This document shows positions 18,785 to 28,728 of a DNA stretch of 64,000 bases, piece by piece; within the stretch, counting starts at the first letter, position 1; every line of letters begins with the position of its first letter. This DNA is from DATKFM01 sp963851215. Its GTDB lineage: Bacteria; Pseudomonadota; Alphaproteobacteria; Dongiales; Dongiaceae. Position numbers and translations under genes: made by a program. The notes under the pieces are model-generated. The model was not told the DNA's origin and searched no databases. It saw only the letters and a list, made by a program, of their open reading frames with translations. The stretch covers positions 62,001-126,000 of the forward strand of contig CAWKOG010000015.1 of the NCBI GenBank assembly GCA_963851215.1. The letters run 5' to 3'.

Positions 18785-19930
18785 TTATTGCATTAGCCGG
18801 CGCTGCTCCGGACTTGGTGGAGCCTCGACTGCCGCTACATCCGCCACCGCCGGCTCGCCCAGCTGCAGCTCCTCCATCCGCTCGGCCCGCTTGCCGATCT
18901 TTTCGGTGGAGATGCGCACCTGCCGCACATCGTCGGTCGCCTGCTCGAAATGCTTCTGCAGCTTGGCCACCCGGTCGTCCAGCCGCTGGATGTCGTCCCC
19001 CAGGGCATGCATCTCCCGCCGGATCAGATGCGCCTGCTCCCGGAGGCGCACATCCTTCAGCACCGCCCGCACCGTGGTCAGCGTTGCCATCAGCGTGGTG
19101 GGCGAGACGATCCACACCCGGCGGCGGAAAGACTCTTCTACCAGGTTGGCGAAATTCGCATGCAGCTCGGCATAAACGGCTTCGCTGGGCAGGAACATCA
19201 GCGCGGAATCGGCGGTTTCGCCAGGCCGGATGTACTTCTCGGAAATCGCCAGAATATGGGTGCGTATGGCCGTGGAGAACTGGCGCCGCGCCTGCACTGC
19301 CGCCGCCTCGTCCTTGGCCTCGCGCAGCGCCCGATAGCTCTCCAGCGGGAACTTCGCGTCAAGCGCGATCGGCCCCGGCGGATTGGGCAGCAGCAGCAGG
19401 CAATCCACCCGCTGCCCGCCGTCCATCGTCGCCTGGAAGCTGTAGGCCGAGGGCGGCAGCGCGCCCTGCACCAGGTCCTGCATCTGGATCTCGCCGAAGG
19501 CGCCGCGCGCCTGCTTGTTGGCCAGGATGTCCTGCAGCCCCACAACCTGGGACGACAGTTCCGTGATGTTCTTCTGCGCCGCGTCGATCACGGCCAGCCG
19601 CTCCCGCAGATCGGCCAGCGACTTGGTCGCCTCCGTCGTCTGCTGCTGCAGCTTGTCGCCCACCCGCTGGCCCAGCGCCGTCAGCCGCTCCTCGATGCCC
19701 TTGATCAGGGCCCGTTCCTGGGTCTGCAGCCGCTCGGCCAGCGATGACTGGCTGGCCGCCTGGCTGCCCGCCATCTGCGCCAGCCGCCCCTGCAGCTCCG
19801 CCAGCGAGTCGGCCAGATGGTCCTGGCGCGGCCGGCGCAGGATCAGCACCAGCGCCACCACCAGCAGCGCGCCGGCAATGGCCAGCGCGGCCAGGATCTG
19901 CGGATCGGACAGCAGGCGCGGATCGAGCAT
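18785..19930 (-). CDS. rmuC: DNA recombination protein RmuC
   Basis: This protein of about 381 residues has an N-terminal membrane anchor (ILAALAIAGALLVVALVLILRR), a long Gln/Leu-rich coiled coil (residues about 35-125) and the PD-(D/E)XK-like RmuC domain with LDAKFPLESYRAL and FLPSEAVYAELHANF. RmuC limits DNA inversions and duplications in E. coli and is a putative nuclease. The ATG at 19930 is preceded by GGGAGAAC; the upstream 35 residues of the open frame lack any family match. It is divergent from def. Confidence 0.93.
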   Translation of the reverse strand: MLDPRLLSDPQILAALAIAGALLVVALVLILRRPRQDHLADSLAELQGRLAQMAGSQAASQSSLAERLQTQERALIKGIEERLTALGQRVGDKLQQQTTEATKSLADLRERLAVIDAAQKNITELSSQVVGLQDILANKQARGAFGEIQMQDLVQGALPPSAYSFQATMDGGQRVDCLLLLPNPPGPIALDAKFPLESYRALREAKDEAAAVQARRQFSTAIRTHILAISEKYIRPGETADSALMFLPSEAVYAELHANFANLVEESFRRRVWIVSPTTLMATLTTVRAVLKDVRLREQAHLIRREMHALGDDIQRLDDRVAKLQKHFEQATDDVRQVRISTEKIGKRAERMEELQLGEPAVADVAAVEAPPSPEQRRLMQ

Positions 19931-20064
19931 GGCGTTCTCCCGGGCGAACCCCTGATTCGTAAAGTGATTCGGCCCTGCAAGAAACGGGGGTCCGGCGGAC
20001 TTGGCCAGCCGTTGACGGCGCCCGATCCGCGCCATACCTAAAGCCGGAAGGAAATCAACCGCCT

Positions 20065-20604
20065 ATGGCCCAATTGGACATCATCATCGCGCCCGATCCG
20101 CGGCTCAAGGAAAAGGCCAAGCCGGTCACGTCCGTCGACGCCGGCGTGCGCAGGCTGATGGCCGACATGCTGGAGACCATGTATGCGGCGCCCGGCATCG
20201 GCCTTGCCGCGCCCCAGGTCGGCGTGCTGAAGCGCGTCATCGTCCTCGACGCCGCCCGGGAGGGTCACACGCCCGAACCCTACAAGATGGCCAATCCGGA
20301 GCTGACCTGGGTCTCCGACGACGACATCGTCTACAACGAAGGCTGCCTGTCGTTGCCCGACCACTATGCCGACGTCGCCCGCCCGGCCGCGATCAAGGTG
20401 CGCTACCTCGACGAGCAGAACGAGATCCGCGAATTGCACGCCGAGGGCGTGCTCGCCGTCTGCATCCAGCATGAGATGGACCATCTCGACGGCATCCTCT
20501 TCGTCGACCACATCTCCGCACTCAAGCGCAACATGATCCTGCGCAAGCTGCTGAAGTCGAAGAAGACCGGCAGCGTCGAGCGCGACAAGGAGCACGTGCT
20601 CTAG
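20065..20604 (+). CDS. def: Peptide deformylase
   Basis: This 179-residue metalloprotease removes the N-formyl group from nascent proteins. All three motifs are intact: GIGLAAPQ (residues 44-51), EGCLSLP (92-98, Cys94 a metal ligand) and QHEMDH (135-140, His136 and His140 ligands, Glu137 catalytic). Length and start are normal. def-fmt-truA is the classic order; the 183-base gap to fmt is longer than usual and contains no feature I can name. Confidence 0.97.
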   Translation: MAQLDIIIAPDPRLKEKAKPVTSVDAGVRRLMADMLETMYAAPGIGLAAPQVGVLKRVIVLDAAREGHTPEPYKMANPELTWVSDDDIVYNEGCLSLPDHYADVARPAAIKVRYLDEQNEIRELHAEGVLAVCIQHEMDHLDGILFVDHISALKRNMILRKLLKSKKTGSVERDKEHVL

Positions 20605-20787
20605 CGCTGCGTAAGCCAGAAGCAGTCACGACATTCACTTTCCAGAAGGCGGATCGTCCTACGGACGCAGTTTGCCTATACGACGCCAGATCCGATCCGG
20701 CGCTGGCTCGGCTGCCGTCACAGGCCGGCCTTGAGGCGAGGGGCGGGCTGCGGTCTATTCACTCCGTCCTTCCAACCGGGAACAAAG

Positions 20788-21732
20788 ATGACCCGTCTCC
20801 GCCTCGCCTTCATGGGCACGCCCGATTTCGCCGTGCCCTGCCTCGACGCGCTCGTGGCCGCCGGCCATGGCATCGCCGCGGTCTATACTCAGCCGCCGCG
20901 CCAGGCCGGCCGGGGCAAGAAGCCGCGGCCGTCGCCGGTGCAGGTTGCGGCCGAACGCCACGGCTTTGATATCCATACACCGCTGTCGCTGAAAGATGCC
21001 GGTGAGCAAGTAGCCTTCGCCACGCTCAATCTCGATGCTGCCGTCGTGGTGGCCTATGGCCTGCTGCTGCCGAGGCGGGTTCTGGTGGCCCCGCGGCTCG
21101 GCTGCCTTAACATTCATGCGTCGCTGCTGCCTCGCTGGCGGGGTGCCGCGCCGATCCAGCGCGCCATCATGGCCGGCGATGGCGAGACCGGCGTGACCAT
21201 CATGCAGATGGATGAAGGGCTGGACACCGGGCCGATGGTCCTGCGCGAGACTATCGCGATCGCTTCGGACGAAACCGCCGGCACGCTCCATGACCGGCTG
21301 GCGGCGCTGGGCGCGCGGTTGATCGTGGATGCGCTGGACGGTCTGGCGGCGGGCAAGTTGCAAGCGACGCCGCAACCGGCTGATGGCGCAGTCTACGCCG
21401 CCAAGCTCACGCGCGGCGACGAGATCATCGACTGGCGCAAGAGCGCCGATGAAATCGCACGGCAGGTCCGCGCGCTGAGCCCCGCGCCCGGCGCCTGGTT
21501 CCCCGCCAAGGGCGAGCGCATCAAGCTGCTCGCGGCCCAACCTGCGGGCGGCGGCGGCGAACCCGGCAGGATCCTCGATGACCAACTCACGATCGCCTGC
21601 GGCGTCGGCGCGCTGCGGCCCCTGCAGCTCCAGCGCGCCGGCCGTGCACCCATGGCGGCGGCGGATTTCTTGCGCGGTTTCCCATTGCCGCCCGGCACGC
21701 GGCTGCCGCTGCCGGACGAGGTTGTGTTATGA
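20788..21732 (+). CDS. fmt: Methionyl-tRNA formyltransferase
   Basis: This 314-residue enzyme formylates initiator Met-tRNA. The N-terminal Rossmann part begins LRLAFMGTPDFAVPCL, the catalytic HASLLPRWRGAAPIQRAI segment contains the SLLPRWRG motif, and the C-terminal OB domain follows DEIIDWRKSADEIARQVRALSPAPGAW. The ATG at 20788 fits the family start; an earlier in-frame start adds 19 unrelated residues. The stop overlaps the truA ATG (ATGA at 21729-21732). Confidence 0.96.
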   Translation: MTRLRLAFMGTPDFAVPCLDALVAAGHGIAAVYTQPPRQAGRGKKPRPSPVQVAAERHGFDIHTPLSLKDAGEQVAFATLNLDAAVVVAYGLLLPRRVLVAPRLGCLNIHASLLPRWRGAAPIQRAIMAGDGETGVTIMQMDEGLDTGPMVLRETIAIASDETAGTLHDRLAALGARLIVDALDGLAAGKLQATPQPADGAVYAAKLTRGDEIIDWRKSADEIARQVRALSPAPGAWFPAKGERIKLLAAQPAGGGGEPGRILDDQLTIACGVGALRPLQLQRAGRAPMAAADFLRGFPLPPGTRLPLPDEVVL

Positions 21733-22466
21733 CCCGCTACAAGCTCACGCTGGAATATGACGGCGGCGGCTTCGTCGGCTGGCAGCGCCAGGACAACGGG
21801 CCTTCTGTTCAAGAAGCCCTGGAGAAAGCAGTGGCGGCTTTCTGCGGCGAGACCGTCACCAGCTTCGCCGCCGGCCGCACCGATGCGGGCGTCCATGCCC
21901 TGGGGCAGGTGGCCCATGTGGATCTTGCCAAGGACACGACCGCCGACACCGTGCGCGACGCCCTGAATTTCCACCTGAAGCCGGCGCCCATCGCCGTGTT
22001 GAAGGCCGAAGCGGTGGGCGAGGATTTCCACGCGCGCTTCTCGGCCAAGGCGCGGCTCTACTGCTACCGCATCGTCAACCGCCGGCCGCCCCTGGCGCTG
22101 GACCGCGGCCATGCCTGGCTGGTCGGTATCGAGCTGGATGCGGCGGCGATGCATGACGCGGGGCAGGCGCTGGTGGGCCACCATGATTTCACCAGCTTCC
22201 GCGCCACGCTCTGCCAGGCGAAATCGCCGCTGAAGACGCTGGATGTCCTGGAAGTGCGTCGCGCCGGCGAAGAGATTTCGGTGACTGCGCGGGCGCAATC
22301 ATTTCTGCATCATCAGGTCCGTAACATGGTGGGGACGCTGAAGCTGGTGGGCGAGGGGAAATGGACCCGGGCCGATGTGGCCGCCGCCCTCGCCGCCCGC
22401 GACCGCAGCGCCGCCGGCCCCACCGCGCCGCCGGAGGGACTCTATCTCACAGAGGTGTGGTACTGA
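21729..22466 (+). CDS. truA: tRNA pseudouridine(38-40) synthase
   Basis: This 245-residue enzyme isomerises uridines 38-40 in the anticodon arm. The N-terminus is MTRYKLTLEYDGGGFVGWQRQ, the catalytic aspartate is Asp52 in AGRTDAGVHALGQVAH, and LHHQVRNMVGTLKLVGEGK is the C-terminal signature. It overlaps fmt by four bases and ends 23 bases before a convergent small gene. Confidence 0.97.
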   Translation: MTRYKLTLEYDGGGFVGWQRQDNGPSVQEALEKAVAAFCGETVTSFAAGRTDAGVHALGQVAHVDLAKDTTADTVRDALNFHLKPAPIAVLKAEAVGEDFHARFSAKARLYCYRIVNRRPPLALDRGHAWLVGIELDAAAMHDAGQALVGHHDFTSFRATLCQAKSPLKTLDVLEVRRAGEEISVTARAQSFLHHQVRNMVGTLKLVGEGKWTRADVAAALAARDRSAAGPTAPPEGLYLTEVWY

Positions 22467-22488
22467 TGATGGAAATTAGATCGCCGCA

Positions 22489-22698
22489 CTACTCTGGGCG
22501 CTGAGCGCGCCAGCGATGGGGTAGAGCGCCGAGCCAGGGCGAATCGAAACCGCCCTTCGCGGTGACCACCGTCACGGAACGGTCATCGGGCGTACTGTCC
22601 CGGCCGTTTCGCGCCGCGGGCTTCGGCTTGCCCGGGTTGGAATTTGCGTGATTGCTGGAACCGTTGGATCGAGACAGCTTCTTCTTGATGGCAGACAT
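22489..22698 (-). CDS. Small hypothetical basic protein
   Basis: This 69-residue ORF begins MSAIKKKLSRSNGSSNHANSN. It has a Lys/Ser/Asn/Pro-rich, probably disordered first half and a more ordered end (AKGGFDSPWLGALPHRWRAQ). An AAGGGAGA ribosome site precedes the ATG at 22698. I recognise no family. It is convergent with truA and separated by about 115 bases from the upstream membrane gene. The ribosome site makes it more credible than most small ORFs here. Confidence 0.5.
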   Translation of the reverse strand: MSAIKKKLSRSNGSSNHANSNPGKPKPAARNGRDSTPDDRSVTVVTAKGGFDSPWLGALPHRWRAQRPE

Positions 22699-22813
22699 GG
22701 CTACGTCTCCCTTCAACTGTCGGCGAGGAATTCGAAGCGGAACCGCTTCGATGCCGACGATGATAGGGGATCGGAAGGCGCAAGCTGTGACGAAAATCAC
22801 AAGGCCTAAGTTC

Positions 22814-23380
22814 CTATATCCGCAGCGCCAGAGCTTGGCCCTGCTCCAAAGCGAGGGAGATGGCGAGATCGGCGATCACAAAAACGGCGGCGGTATGGTT
22901 CTCCAGCCGCAGAAACGAACGAGAGATGTAGAAGAGATAGACAAAGTAGACCGCGATACCGATCAAGGCGATCAGGCCGCCGATAGCGTCCATGCTGCCT
23001 GCGAACGCCGCCCAGACGGCGATGGAAAACGGCAGATGGATCAGCTGGAACCAGTTATAGACGGTGATGAAAGACGGCATCGCCTCGCTGCGTTTGAGCC
23101 AGCGGCCGATCTCGAGGACGACGACGGGGACAGCGAACCAGCCGATGACGTAGATCAAGTACTGCACCACGATGTATCGGAACTCCGATGCGTCGGGGTA
23201 GGTCTCGTGCAGATTGTCAGGCAGATTCAGCGCGACGATCGGCGCCACCAGCATCATGGCGAAGAAGGAGCGCCAAGTGCCCTGGATCGACTTGTCGAAG
23301 TAGCCGACATAACTCGCGTCAAAGCGGAAGAGCCGGCTCAGCCCTTTCACCGCCCGCACGAGATCGATCAGAAGCTGCAT
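22814..23380 (-). CDS. Four- to five-helix membrane protein next to dapE
   Basis: This 188-residue integral membrane protein starts with an amphipathic MQLLIDLVRAVKGLSRLFRFDASYVGYFDKSIQGTWRSF region, then shows hydrophobic segments at about 40-52, 70-92, 110-130 and 135-160. Similar uncharacterised membrane proteins sit beside dapE in Rhodospirillales. It may belong to a Yip1/DUF-type family, but I cannot name it. The start overlaps the dapE stop (TGATG at 23380), indicating coupling. No catalytic motif is visible. Confidence 0.75.
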   Translation of the reverse strand: MQLLIDLVRAVKGLSRLFRFDASYVGYFDKSIQGTWRSFFAMMLVAPIVALNLPDNLHETYPDASEFRYIVVQYLIYVIGWFAVPVVVLEIGRWLKRSEAMPSFITVYNWFQLIHLPFSIAVWAAFAGSMDAIGGLIALIGIAVYFVYLFYISRSFLRLENHTAAVFVIADLAISLALEQGQALALRI

Positions 23381-24552
23381 CAGCGCGGCAGGGTGAAGTA
23401 GCCGTCGAGCACGGCTTCGTAGATCTCGGTCAGCGCCTGCAGGTCGCTCACGGGCACGCGCTCATCCACCTTGTGCATGGTCTGGCCGGTGAGGCCGAAC
23501 TCGGCGACCGGACAGTAGTCCTTGATGAAGCGCGCATCCGACGTGCCGCCGGTGGTGCTGAGCTCGGGCTTCAGGCCGGTGACCTTCTCGACGGCGCGGG
23601 CCATCACTTGCGACAGCGGCCCGGGCGGCGTCAGGAAGGCCTCGCCGCTGACATGCACCACCAGATCGAACCGCCCGCCGGCCGCGGCGAACTCGCGGCG
23701 CAACCACTCTTCCAAACTCTTGCCGGTGTGCCTGTCGTTGAAGCGGATGTTGAACACCGCGCGCGCCTCCGCGGGGATCACGTTGCTCGCGCTATTGCCC
23801 ACATCGATGGATGTCACCTGCAGGGTCGAAGGCTGGAAATGCGCCGTGCCTTCGTCCAGCGGCCGCGCGGTGATGCGCGTCAGCATGGCCAGCAGGTGAT
23901 GAATGGGATTGTCGGCGAGGTGAGGGTAGGCGCTGTGACCCTGGACGCCATGGACGCCGAGCCGGCCGGTCAGGCTGCCGCGCCGGCCGATCTTGATCAT
24001 CTCCCCCAGCTTCGACGGGTTGGTGGGTTCCCCCACCAGGCAGGCGTCCAGCTTCTCGCCGCGTTTCGCCAGCCATTCCAGCATCGGCTTGGTGCCGTTG
24101 ATCGCCGGGCCTTCCTCGTCGCCTGTGATCAGCAGGCTGATGGCGCCGGGCATGCCGTCCTGGTGCCGCGCGGCAAAGCGCGACGCGGCGGCGATGAAGC
24201 AGGCGATGGCGCCCTTCATGTCGGCGGCGCCGCGGCCGGTGACCATGGCGTCCTTCAACTCACCGCCGAAGGGATCGCCGGTCCATTGCCCCGCTTCGCC
24301 CACCGGCACTACGTCGCTATGGCCGGCGAAGCAGAAGTTCGGCCCCTCGGCGCGGCCGATGCGGGCATAGAGGTTGGTGACGTCGGGCGTGTCCGGCGTG
24401 CTGAAGGTCTGGCGGTGGCACTTGAACCCCAGCGCCTCCAGCCGCGACTGCAGCAGCGCGATGGCGCCGCCCTCCGCCGGCGTGACGCTGGGACAGCGGA
24501 TCAGCGCGCGGGTCAGCTCGACGGGATCGACAGGGGGTTCGTTGGCGGCCAA
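23380..24552 (-). CDS. dapE: Succinyl-diaminopimelate desuccinylase
   Basis: This 390-residue M20-family zinc enzyme cleaves N-succinyl-LL-diaminopimelate in the lysine/peptidoglycan pathway. Metal-site motifs are present in order: FAGHSDVVP (His near 75), GRGAADMKG (Asp near 108), ITGDEEGPAINGT (catalytic Glu and ligand) and the late MHKVDERV histidine. Start and length are standard. It lies two bases after dapD and overlaps the downstream membrane-protein gene. Confidence 0.96.
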   Translation of the reverse strand: MAANEPPVDPVELTRALIRCPSVTPAEGGAIALLQSRLEALGFKCHRQTFSTPDTPDVTNLYARIGRAEGPNFCFAGHSDVVPVGEAGQWTGDPFGGELKDAMVTGRGAADMKGAIACFIAAASRFAARHQDGMPGAISLLITGDEEGPAINGTKPMLEWLAKRGEKLDACLVGEPTNPSKLGEMIKIGRRGSLTGRLGVHGVQGHSAYPHLADNPIHHLLAMLTRITARPLDEGTAHFQPSTLQVTSIDVGNSASNVIPAEARAVFNIRFNDRHTGKSLEEWLRREFAAAGGRFDLVVHVSGEAFLTPPGPLSQVMARAVEKVTGLKPELSTTGGTSDARFIKDYCPVAEFGLTGQTMHKVDERVPVSDLQALTEIYEAVLDGYFTLPR

Positions 24553-24553
24553 G

Positions 24554-25414
24554 TCAGTCCCGCAACAGCTCGTTGATGGAGGTTTTCGAGCGCGTCTTCT
24601 CGTCCACCCGCTTGACGATGACGGCGCAATAGAGGCTGGGACCCGGCGAGCCGTCGGGCATCGGCTTGCTGGCCGGCATCGTGCCGGACACCACCACCGA
24701 GTAGGCCGGCACGCGGCCGTAATGCACTTCGCCGGTTGCGCGGTCGACGATCTTGGTGGAGGCGCCGAGATAGACGCCCATGGAGAGCACCGAGCCTTCC
24801 TCCACCACCACGCCCTCGGCCACTTCGGCGCGGGCGCCGATGAAGCAATTATCCTCGATCACCACCGGCCCGGCCTGCAGCGGCTCCAGCACGCCGCCGA
24901 TGCCCGCACCGCCGGAGATGTGGCAGTTCTTGCCGATTTGCGCGCACGACCCGACCGTGGCCCAGGTGTCGATCATCGTGCCGCTGTCGACGCGCGCGCC
25001 GACATTGACGAAGCTGGGCATCAGCACCACGCCCGGCGCGATGAAGGCCGAGCGGCGCACGACGCAGCCGGGCACGGCGCGGAAGCCGGCGGCCTTGAAT
25101 CGGTTCTCGTTCCAGCCCGCGAACTTCGACGGCACCTTGTCGTACCAGGCGGCGCGGCCCTCATCGCCGAAATCGCCGCCACCGGGAACGGGATAGGAGT
25201 CCTTCAGGCGAAAGGACAGCAGCACCGCCTTCTTCAGCCACTGGTGCGTATGCCATTTGCCGTCGCGCTTCTCGGCGACGCGGAACGTGCCGCTGTCGAG
25301 CCCATCGAGGGCCGCTTCCACGGCCTCACGGGTTTCGCCCTTGGTAGCGCTGTTGATGCCCTCGCGCTTGTCCCAGGCGGCATCGATGGCTGCCTGCAGC
25401 TTGTTGTTATCCAT
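24554..25414 (-). CDS. dapD: Tetrahydrodipicolinate N-succinyltransferase
   Basis: This 286-residue left-handed beta-helix acyltransferase transfers succinyl from succinyl-CoA to tetrahydrodipicolinate, the step before transamination and dapE. The hexapeptide-repeat region runs from about residue 110 to 240 (VRRSAFIAPGVVLMPSFVNVGARVDSG onward). The N-terminal domain begins MDNNKLQAAIDAAWDKREGI. It is immediately upstream of dapE, so the two diaminopimelate steps are cotranscribed. Confidence 0.97.
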   Translation of the reverse strand: MDNNKLQAAIDAAWDKREGINSATKGETREAVEAALDGLDSGTFRVAEKRDGKWHTHQWLKKAVLLSFRLKDSYPVPGGGDFGDEGRAAWYDKVPSKFAGWNENRFKAAGFRAVPGCVVRRSAFIAPGVVLMPSFVNVGARVDSGTMIDTWATVGSCAQIGKNCHISGGAGIGGVLEPLQAGPVVIEDNCFIGARAEVAEGVVVEEGSVLSMGVYLGASTKIVDRATGEVHYGRVPAYSVVVSGTMPASKPMPDGSPGPSLYCAVIVKRVDEKTRSKTSINELLRD

Positions 25415-25522
25415 GGATTTCCGCTATCCCCACCCGTCGCAAAACCGATTGAAAATCGGCCCGAACATGGGCGGCAGGGCGGCGGCTGTCAATGCGCCGG
25501 GGAAACGGCCCCTGACGTGGGA

Positions 25523-26248
25523 TCAGCCTTTGACTGCAGAGCTTCCCGCCGCCTCGAGCCAGGTGACCAGATCGTCGGTGACGTGGTGGACATGGTCGCC
25601 ATCGGCGCCGGCCTGGGCCCATTCCTCCTCGGTGCGCACCAGCACCGTGGTCATGCCCAGATCATGGGCCGGCAGCAGGTTCTTCGGCAGGTCTTCCACC
25701 ATGATCGAGCGCTTGGGATCGATCCAGTGCCGCCGCACCATCAGCTCATAGACAAAGGGATCTGGCTTCGGCACGAAATCCGCCGCCTTGATGTCGAAGA
25801 TCGCCTCGAACTGCTTGCTGATGCCCAGCCGGTTGATGACGTTCTCGGCATGCTTGTGGGAGCCGTTGGTGAAGATGATCTTCCGCCCCGGCAGCCGCGC
25901 CAGCGCCTGATCCAGCGCCGGACAGGGCGGGATCAGCGTCACGTCGATCTCATGCACGAAATCGAGGAAGGCATCGGGATCGACCTGGTGATGCAGCATC
26001 AGCCCGCGCAGGCTGGTGCCATAGGTGCGGAAATATTCCTTCTGGATCTTCACCGCCTCGTCCATGCCGATCTTCAGCAGGTCGGCGACGAACTGGCCGA
26101 TCTTCACATCCACCTGCGCGAACAGGTTGCAGGCGGCGGGATAGAGCGTGTTGTCGAGGTCGAAGACCCAGTTCTCCAGATGGGCAAAGCCATTGGCCGC
26201 CGCGCCCGTTCTTGCGGGCGGTGGCGGTGCCGTTGGCGGCTGGGGCAT
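25523..26248 (-). CDS. HAD-family pyrimidine 5'-nucleotidase-like hydrolase
   Basis: This 241-residue haloacid-dehalogenase phosphatase of the Sdt1/pyrimidine 5'-nucleotidase subgroup has the nucleophile motif WVFDLDNTLYP (Asp30, Asp32), motif II KIIFTNGSHKH, the motif III lysine in FVPKPDPFVYE and motif IV SIMVEDLPKNL. The N-terminal 20 residues are Pro/Ala-rich. Its place between argB and dapD is conserved in many alphaproteobacteria. The substrate is probably a nucleoside monophosphate, by family. Confidence 0.88.
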   Translation of the reverse strand: MPQPPTAPPPPARTGAAANGFAHLENWVFDLDNTLYPAACNLFAQVDVKIGQFVADLLKIGMDEAVKIQKEYFRTYGTSLRGLMLHHQVDPDAFLDFVHEIDVTLIPPCPALDQALARLPGRKIIFTNGSHKHAENVINRLGISKQFEAIFDIKAADFVPKPDPFVYELMVRRHWIDPKRSIMVEDLPKNLLPAHDLGMTTVLVRTEEEWAQAGADGDHVHHVTDDLVTWLEAAGSSAVKG

Positions 26249-26342
26249 CGAAGGTCAGCATGGCTTTAGCTTCAGTTCAGCAAGGGGGCGTGATTATGAC
26301 GCCGACATGGTTAAGCGCGTCTTAAGGCGGCGGTCAGTGCGC

Positions 26343-27238
26343 TTACGCACGGCTGACCAGGGTGCCCACGCCATGGGGCGTGAAGATTTCCAGCAGCAGC
26401 GCATGGGGCACGCGGCCATCCAGGATAACCGCGGCATCCACGCCATGTCTCCACGGCTTCGATGCAGGTCTCCAGCTTCGGGATCATGCCGCCGCTGATC
26501 GTGCCGTCGGACATCAGGGCGCGGGTCTCCGCCACCGTCAGGTTCTCGATCAGCTTGCCGTTCTTGTCGAGCACGCCCGCCACGTCGGTCAGCAGCAGCA
26601 GGCGCGACGCGCCGACGGCGGCGGCGATGGCGCCGGCCGCGGTATCGGCATTGATGTTGTAGGTCTGCCCATCCTCGCCATAGCCGACCGGCGCGATGAC
26701 GGGAATCAGGCCGCCGGCCGCCGCCGTCTTCAGCACCTGCGGATTGACCGTTTCCGGATCGCCGACGAAGCCGAGATCGATGCTCTTGCCGTCCTTCTGC
26801 ATCATCTGCTTCTTGGCCAGCAGCAGCCCGCCATCGCGGCCCGACAGATCCGACCGCGGCGCCGCCGGCCGCCTGGATGGCGCCGACGATGTTCTTGTTG
26901 ATGCTGCCGGCGAGAACCATCTCCACCACCTGCATGGTGGCGCTGTCAGTCACGCGCAGCCCGTCGATGAACTCGCTCTTGATGCTGAGCCGCTTCAGCA
27001 TGTCGTTGATCTGCGGCCCGCCGCCATGGACGACGATGGGATTGATGCCCACCTGCTTCAGCAGCACGATATCGCGGGCGAAGACCTCCGCCAGCTCCTT
27101 GTCCACCATGGCGTGGCCGCCATATTTGATCACGAAGCTCTTGCCGCTGTAGCGGCGCATATAGGGCAGCGCTTCGGAGATCGTGCGCGCGGTGCGCAGC
27201 CAATGCTTGGTCTCGGTGTAGTTGATCTCGCTGCTCAT
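26343..27238 (-). CDS. argB: Acetylglutamate kinase (two frame breaks)
   Basis: This enzyme phosphorylates N-acetylglutamate in arginine synthesis. It has the KYGGHAMVD loop near residue 38, VVHGGGPQIN, GGLIPVIAPVG and the AGAIAAAVGASRLLLLTDVAGVLD nucleotide region. A gained T near 26865 (GGATCTG for GGACTG) and a gained A near 26448 (GAGACATGG for GAGCATGG) break it. Correction yields the normal end HALLLEIFTPHGVGTLVSRA with TAA at 26343-26345, about 298 residues. It lies between engB and the HAD gene, all leftward. Confidence 0.92.
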
Positions 27239-27271
27239 GTCGGTGTCCGTGGCGGGAAATGGCGCGGCAAT

Positions 27272-27923
27272 CTACTGGATCGCGGCGGGCTTCGCCAGCG
27301 CCGCCAGATGGGCCCGAAGCTCGGGGATTCCAAGGCCTTCATGGGCGCTGGTGGCGACAATCTCTGGATGGGCGCCGACATGGCCGGCGATCTCCTTCGC
27401 CACCTCGGCACGGCGGCGATCGAGCTCGGCGGGCTTCAGCTTGTCGGCTTTGGTCAGGACAACCTGATAGGATACGGCGGCATCGTCGAGCTGCTCCATG
27501 AACTCCCGGTCCACCTCCATCAGGCCGTGGCGCGCATCCGCCAGCAGGCAGACCCGGCGCAAGCGTCGGGCGGCCCCGCAGATAGCGGAAGATCAGGCCG
27601 GTCCAGCCGCGCACTTTCGTCTTGGAGACCTTGGCGAAGCCGAAGCCCGGCAGATCCACCAGCATCAGCCGGCCGCCGAGATCGAAGAAGTTGATCTGTT
27701 GCGTGCGGCCCGGCGTGTGCGACACCCGCGCCAGGGTATTGCGTCCGGTCAGCGCATTCACCAGGCTGGATTTGCCCACATTGGAACGGCCGGCGAAAGC
27801 GACTTCCGGCAGCGTCGCCGGTGGCAGGATCTCCTCATTGGTGGCGCCGGCGACGAAGCGGCATTCCCGCGCGAACAGCAGGCGGCCGGCTTCCGGATCG
27901 AGCCGGTCGATCGCCGCTTTCAC
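27272..27923 (-). CDS. engB: Ribosome biogenesis GTPase YsxC/EngB (one frame break)
   Basis: This GTPase of about 217 residues is needed for 50S assembly. It has G1 GRSNVGKSS, a G2 region around TPGRTQQINFF, G3 DLPGFG and G4 TKADK. A gained base near 27573 separates the halves; correction joins GLIFRYLRG to RRVCLLADARHGLMEVD. The start is GTG at 27923, overlapping the TGA of the upstream permease gene (GTGA). In many alphaproteobacteria engB follows yidC; here ABC-2 permeases take that place. Confidence 0.92.
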
Positions 27924-28728
27924 GGCTTCACCTTATAGCCGCTGCGGATCAGGCGATGGACGAGCAAGAACAGCAGCGCCGCCAGCGACAGCAGGACCAC
28001 CGCCCCGATCTGCAGCGAGCCTTCATGGTAGCCGGTCAGTCCGGCGCGCACGCCATCGACGACATAGAAGATCGGGATTGAGCTGGATGAGCTGGCGGCC
28101 AAGTCTCCGGCAGCCCTGATATCGGATAGTAGCAGCCCGACAGGAACGACAGCGGCAGAAGGAGAAAGGTGTTGAGCGCCGCCTGATGATCCCACTTCTC
28201 CGCCCAGATGCCGGCGATGATGCCGCAGAGCCCGAGGATCACCGCGCCGGCGACGGCGAAGAACAGCAGCAGCGGAATGTCGGGCGCCGGCAGCCGCACG
28301 AACAGCAGGCTCGCCGCCAGAACGATCATGCCGGTCAGCAGGCCGACAGAAGCGGCGCCGATGGTGTAGCCGATGGTGCGCTCCAGCGGCGTCAGCGGCG
28401 CCATCAGCGTGTCCCAGATCATGCCCTCCAGCTTGTCATAGAGGATCAACTCGGCGGCGGTATCGAAGGACCGCTCGCAGAGGGCGAAGACCACCAGGCC
28501 GGCGACCAGGAATTGGCCGAAGCCGATAGTGCCGAAATTCCAGGCACGGTCGCCGAGCGCAAGATGGAACACGGCGAGGAACAGCATGTTCGACACCAGC
28601 GGCCCGAGCAGCGAATAGCGATAGCCCTTGAGCGCGCGCTTCATGTCGCGGCTGGCAAAGGTGACGAGGCCGATCCAATTGATCCGCCCGAACCGCCGCG
28701 GCCCGATTGTTCTGGTCTCCGCGGTCAT
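27920..28728 (-). CDS. ABC-2 type permease, second of a pair (frame breaks)
   Basis: This inner-membrane subunit of about 269 residues belongs to the ABC-2 (NodJ/YadH-like) export family. It has six predicted helices; key segments are RFGRINWIGLVTFASRDMKRALKGY, AELILYDKLEGMIWDTLMAPLTPLE (cytoplasmic loop) and FLSGCYYPISGLPETW before the last helix. Two gained bases near 28070-28110 separate the C-terminus (FYVVDGVRAGLTGYHEG). The ATG at 28728 overlaps the stop of the preceding permease. No ATPase gene adjoins either permease. Confidence 0.85.

Noticed and set aside
24374..26269. 631-residue plus-strand open frame over dapE, dapD and the HAD gene
   Set aside because: It is a shadow of three conserved minus-strand genes with all motifs intact.
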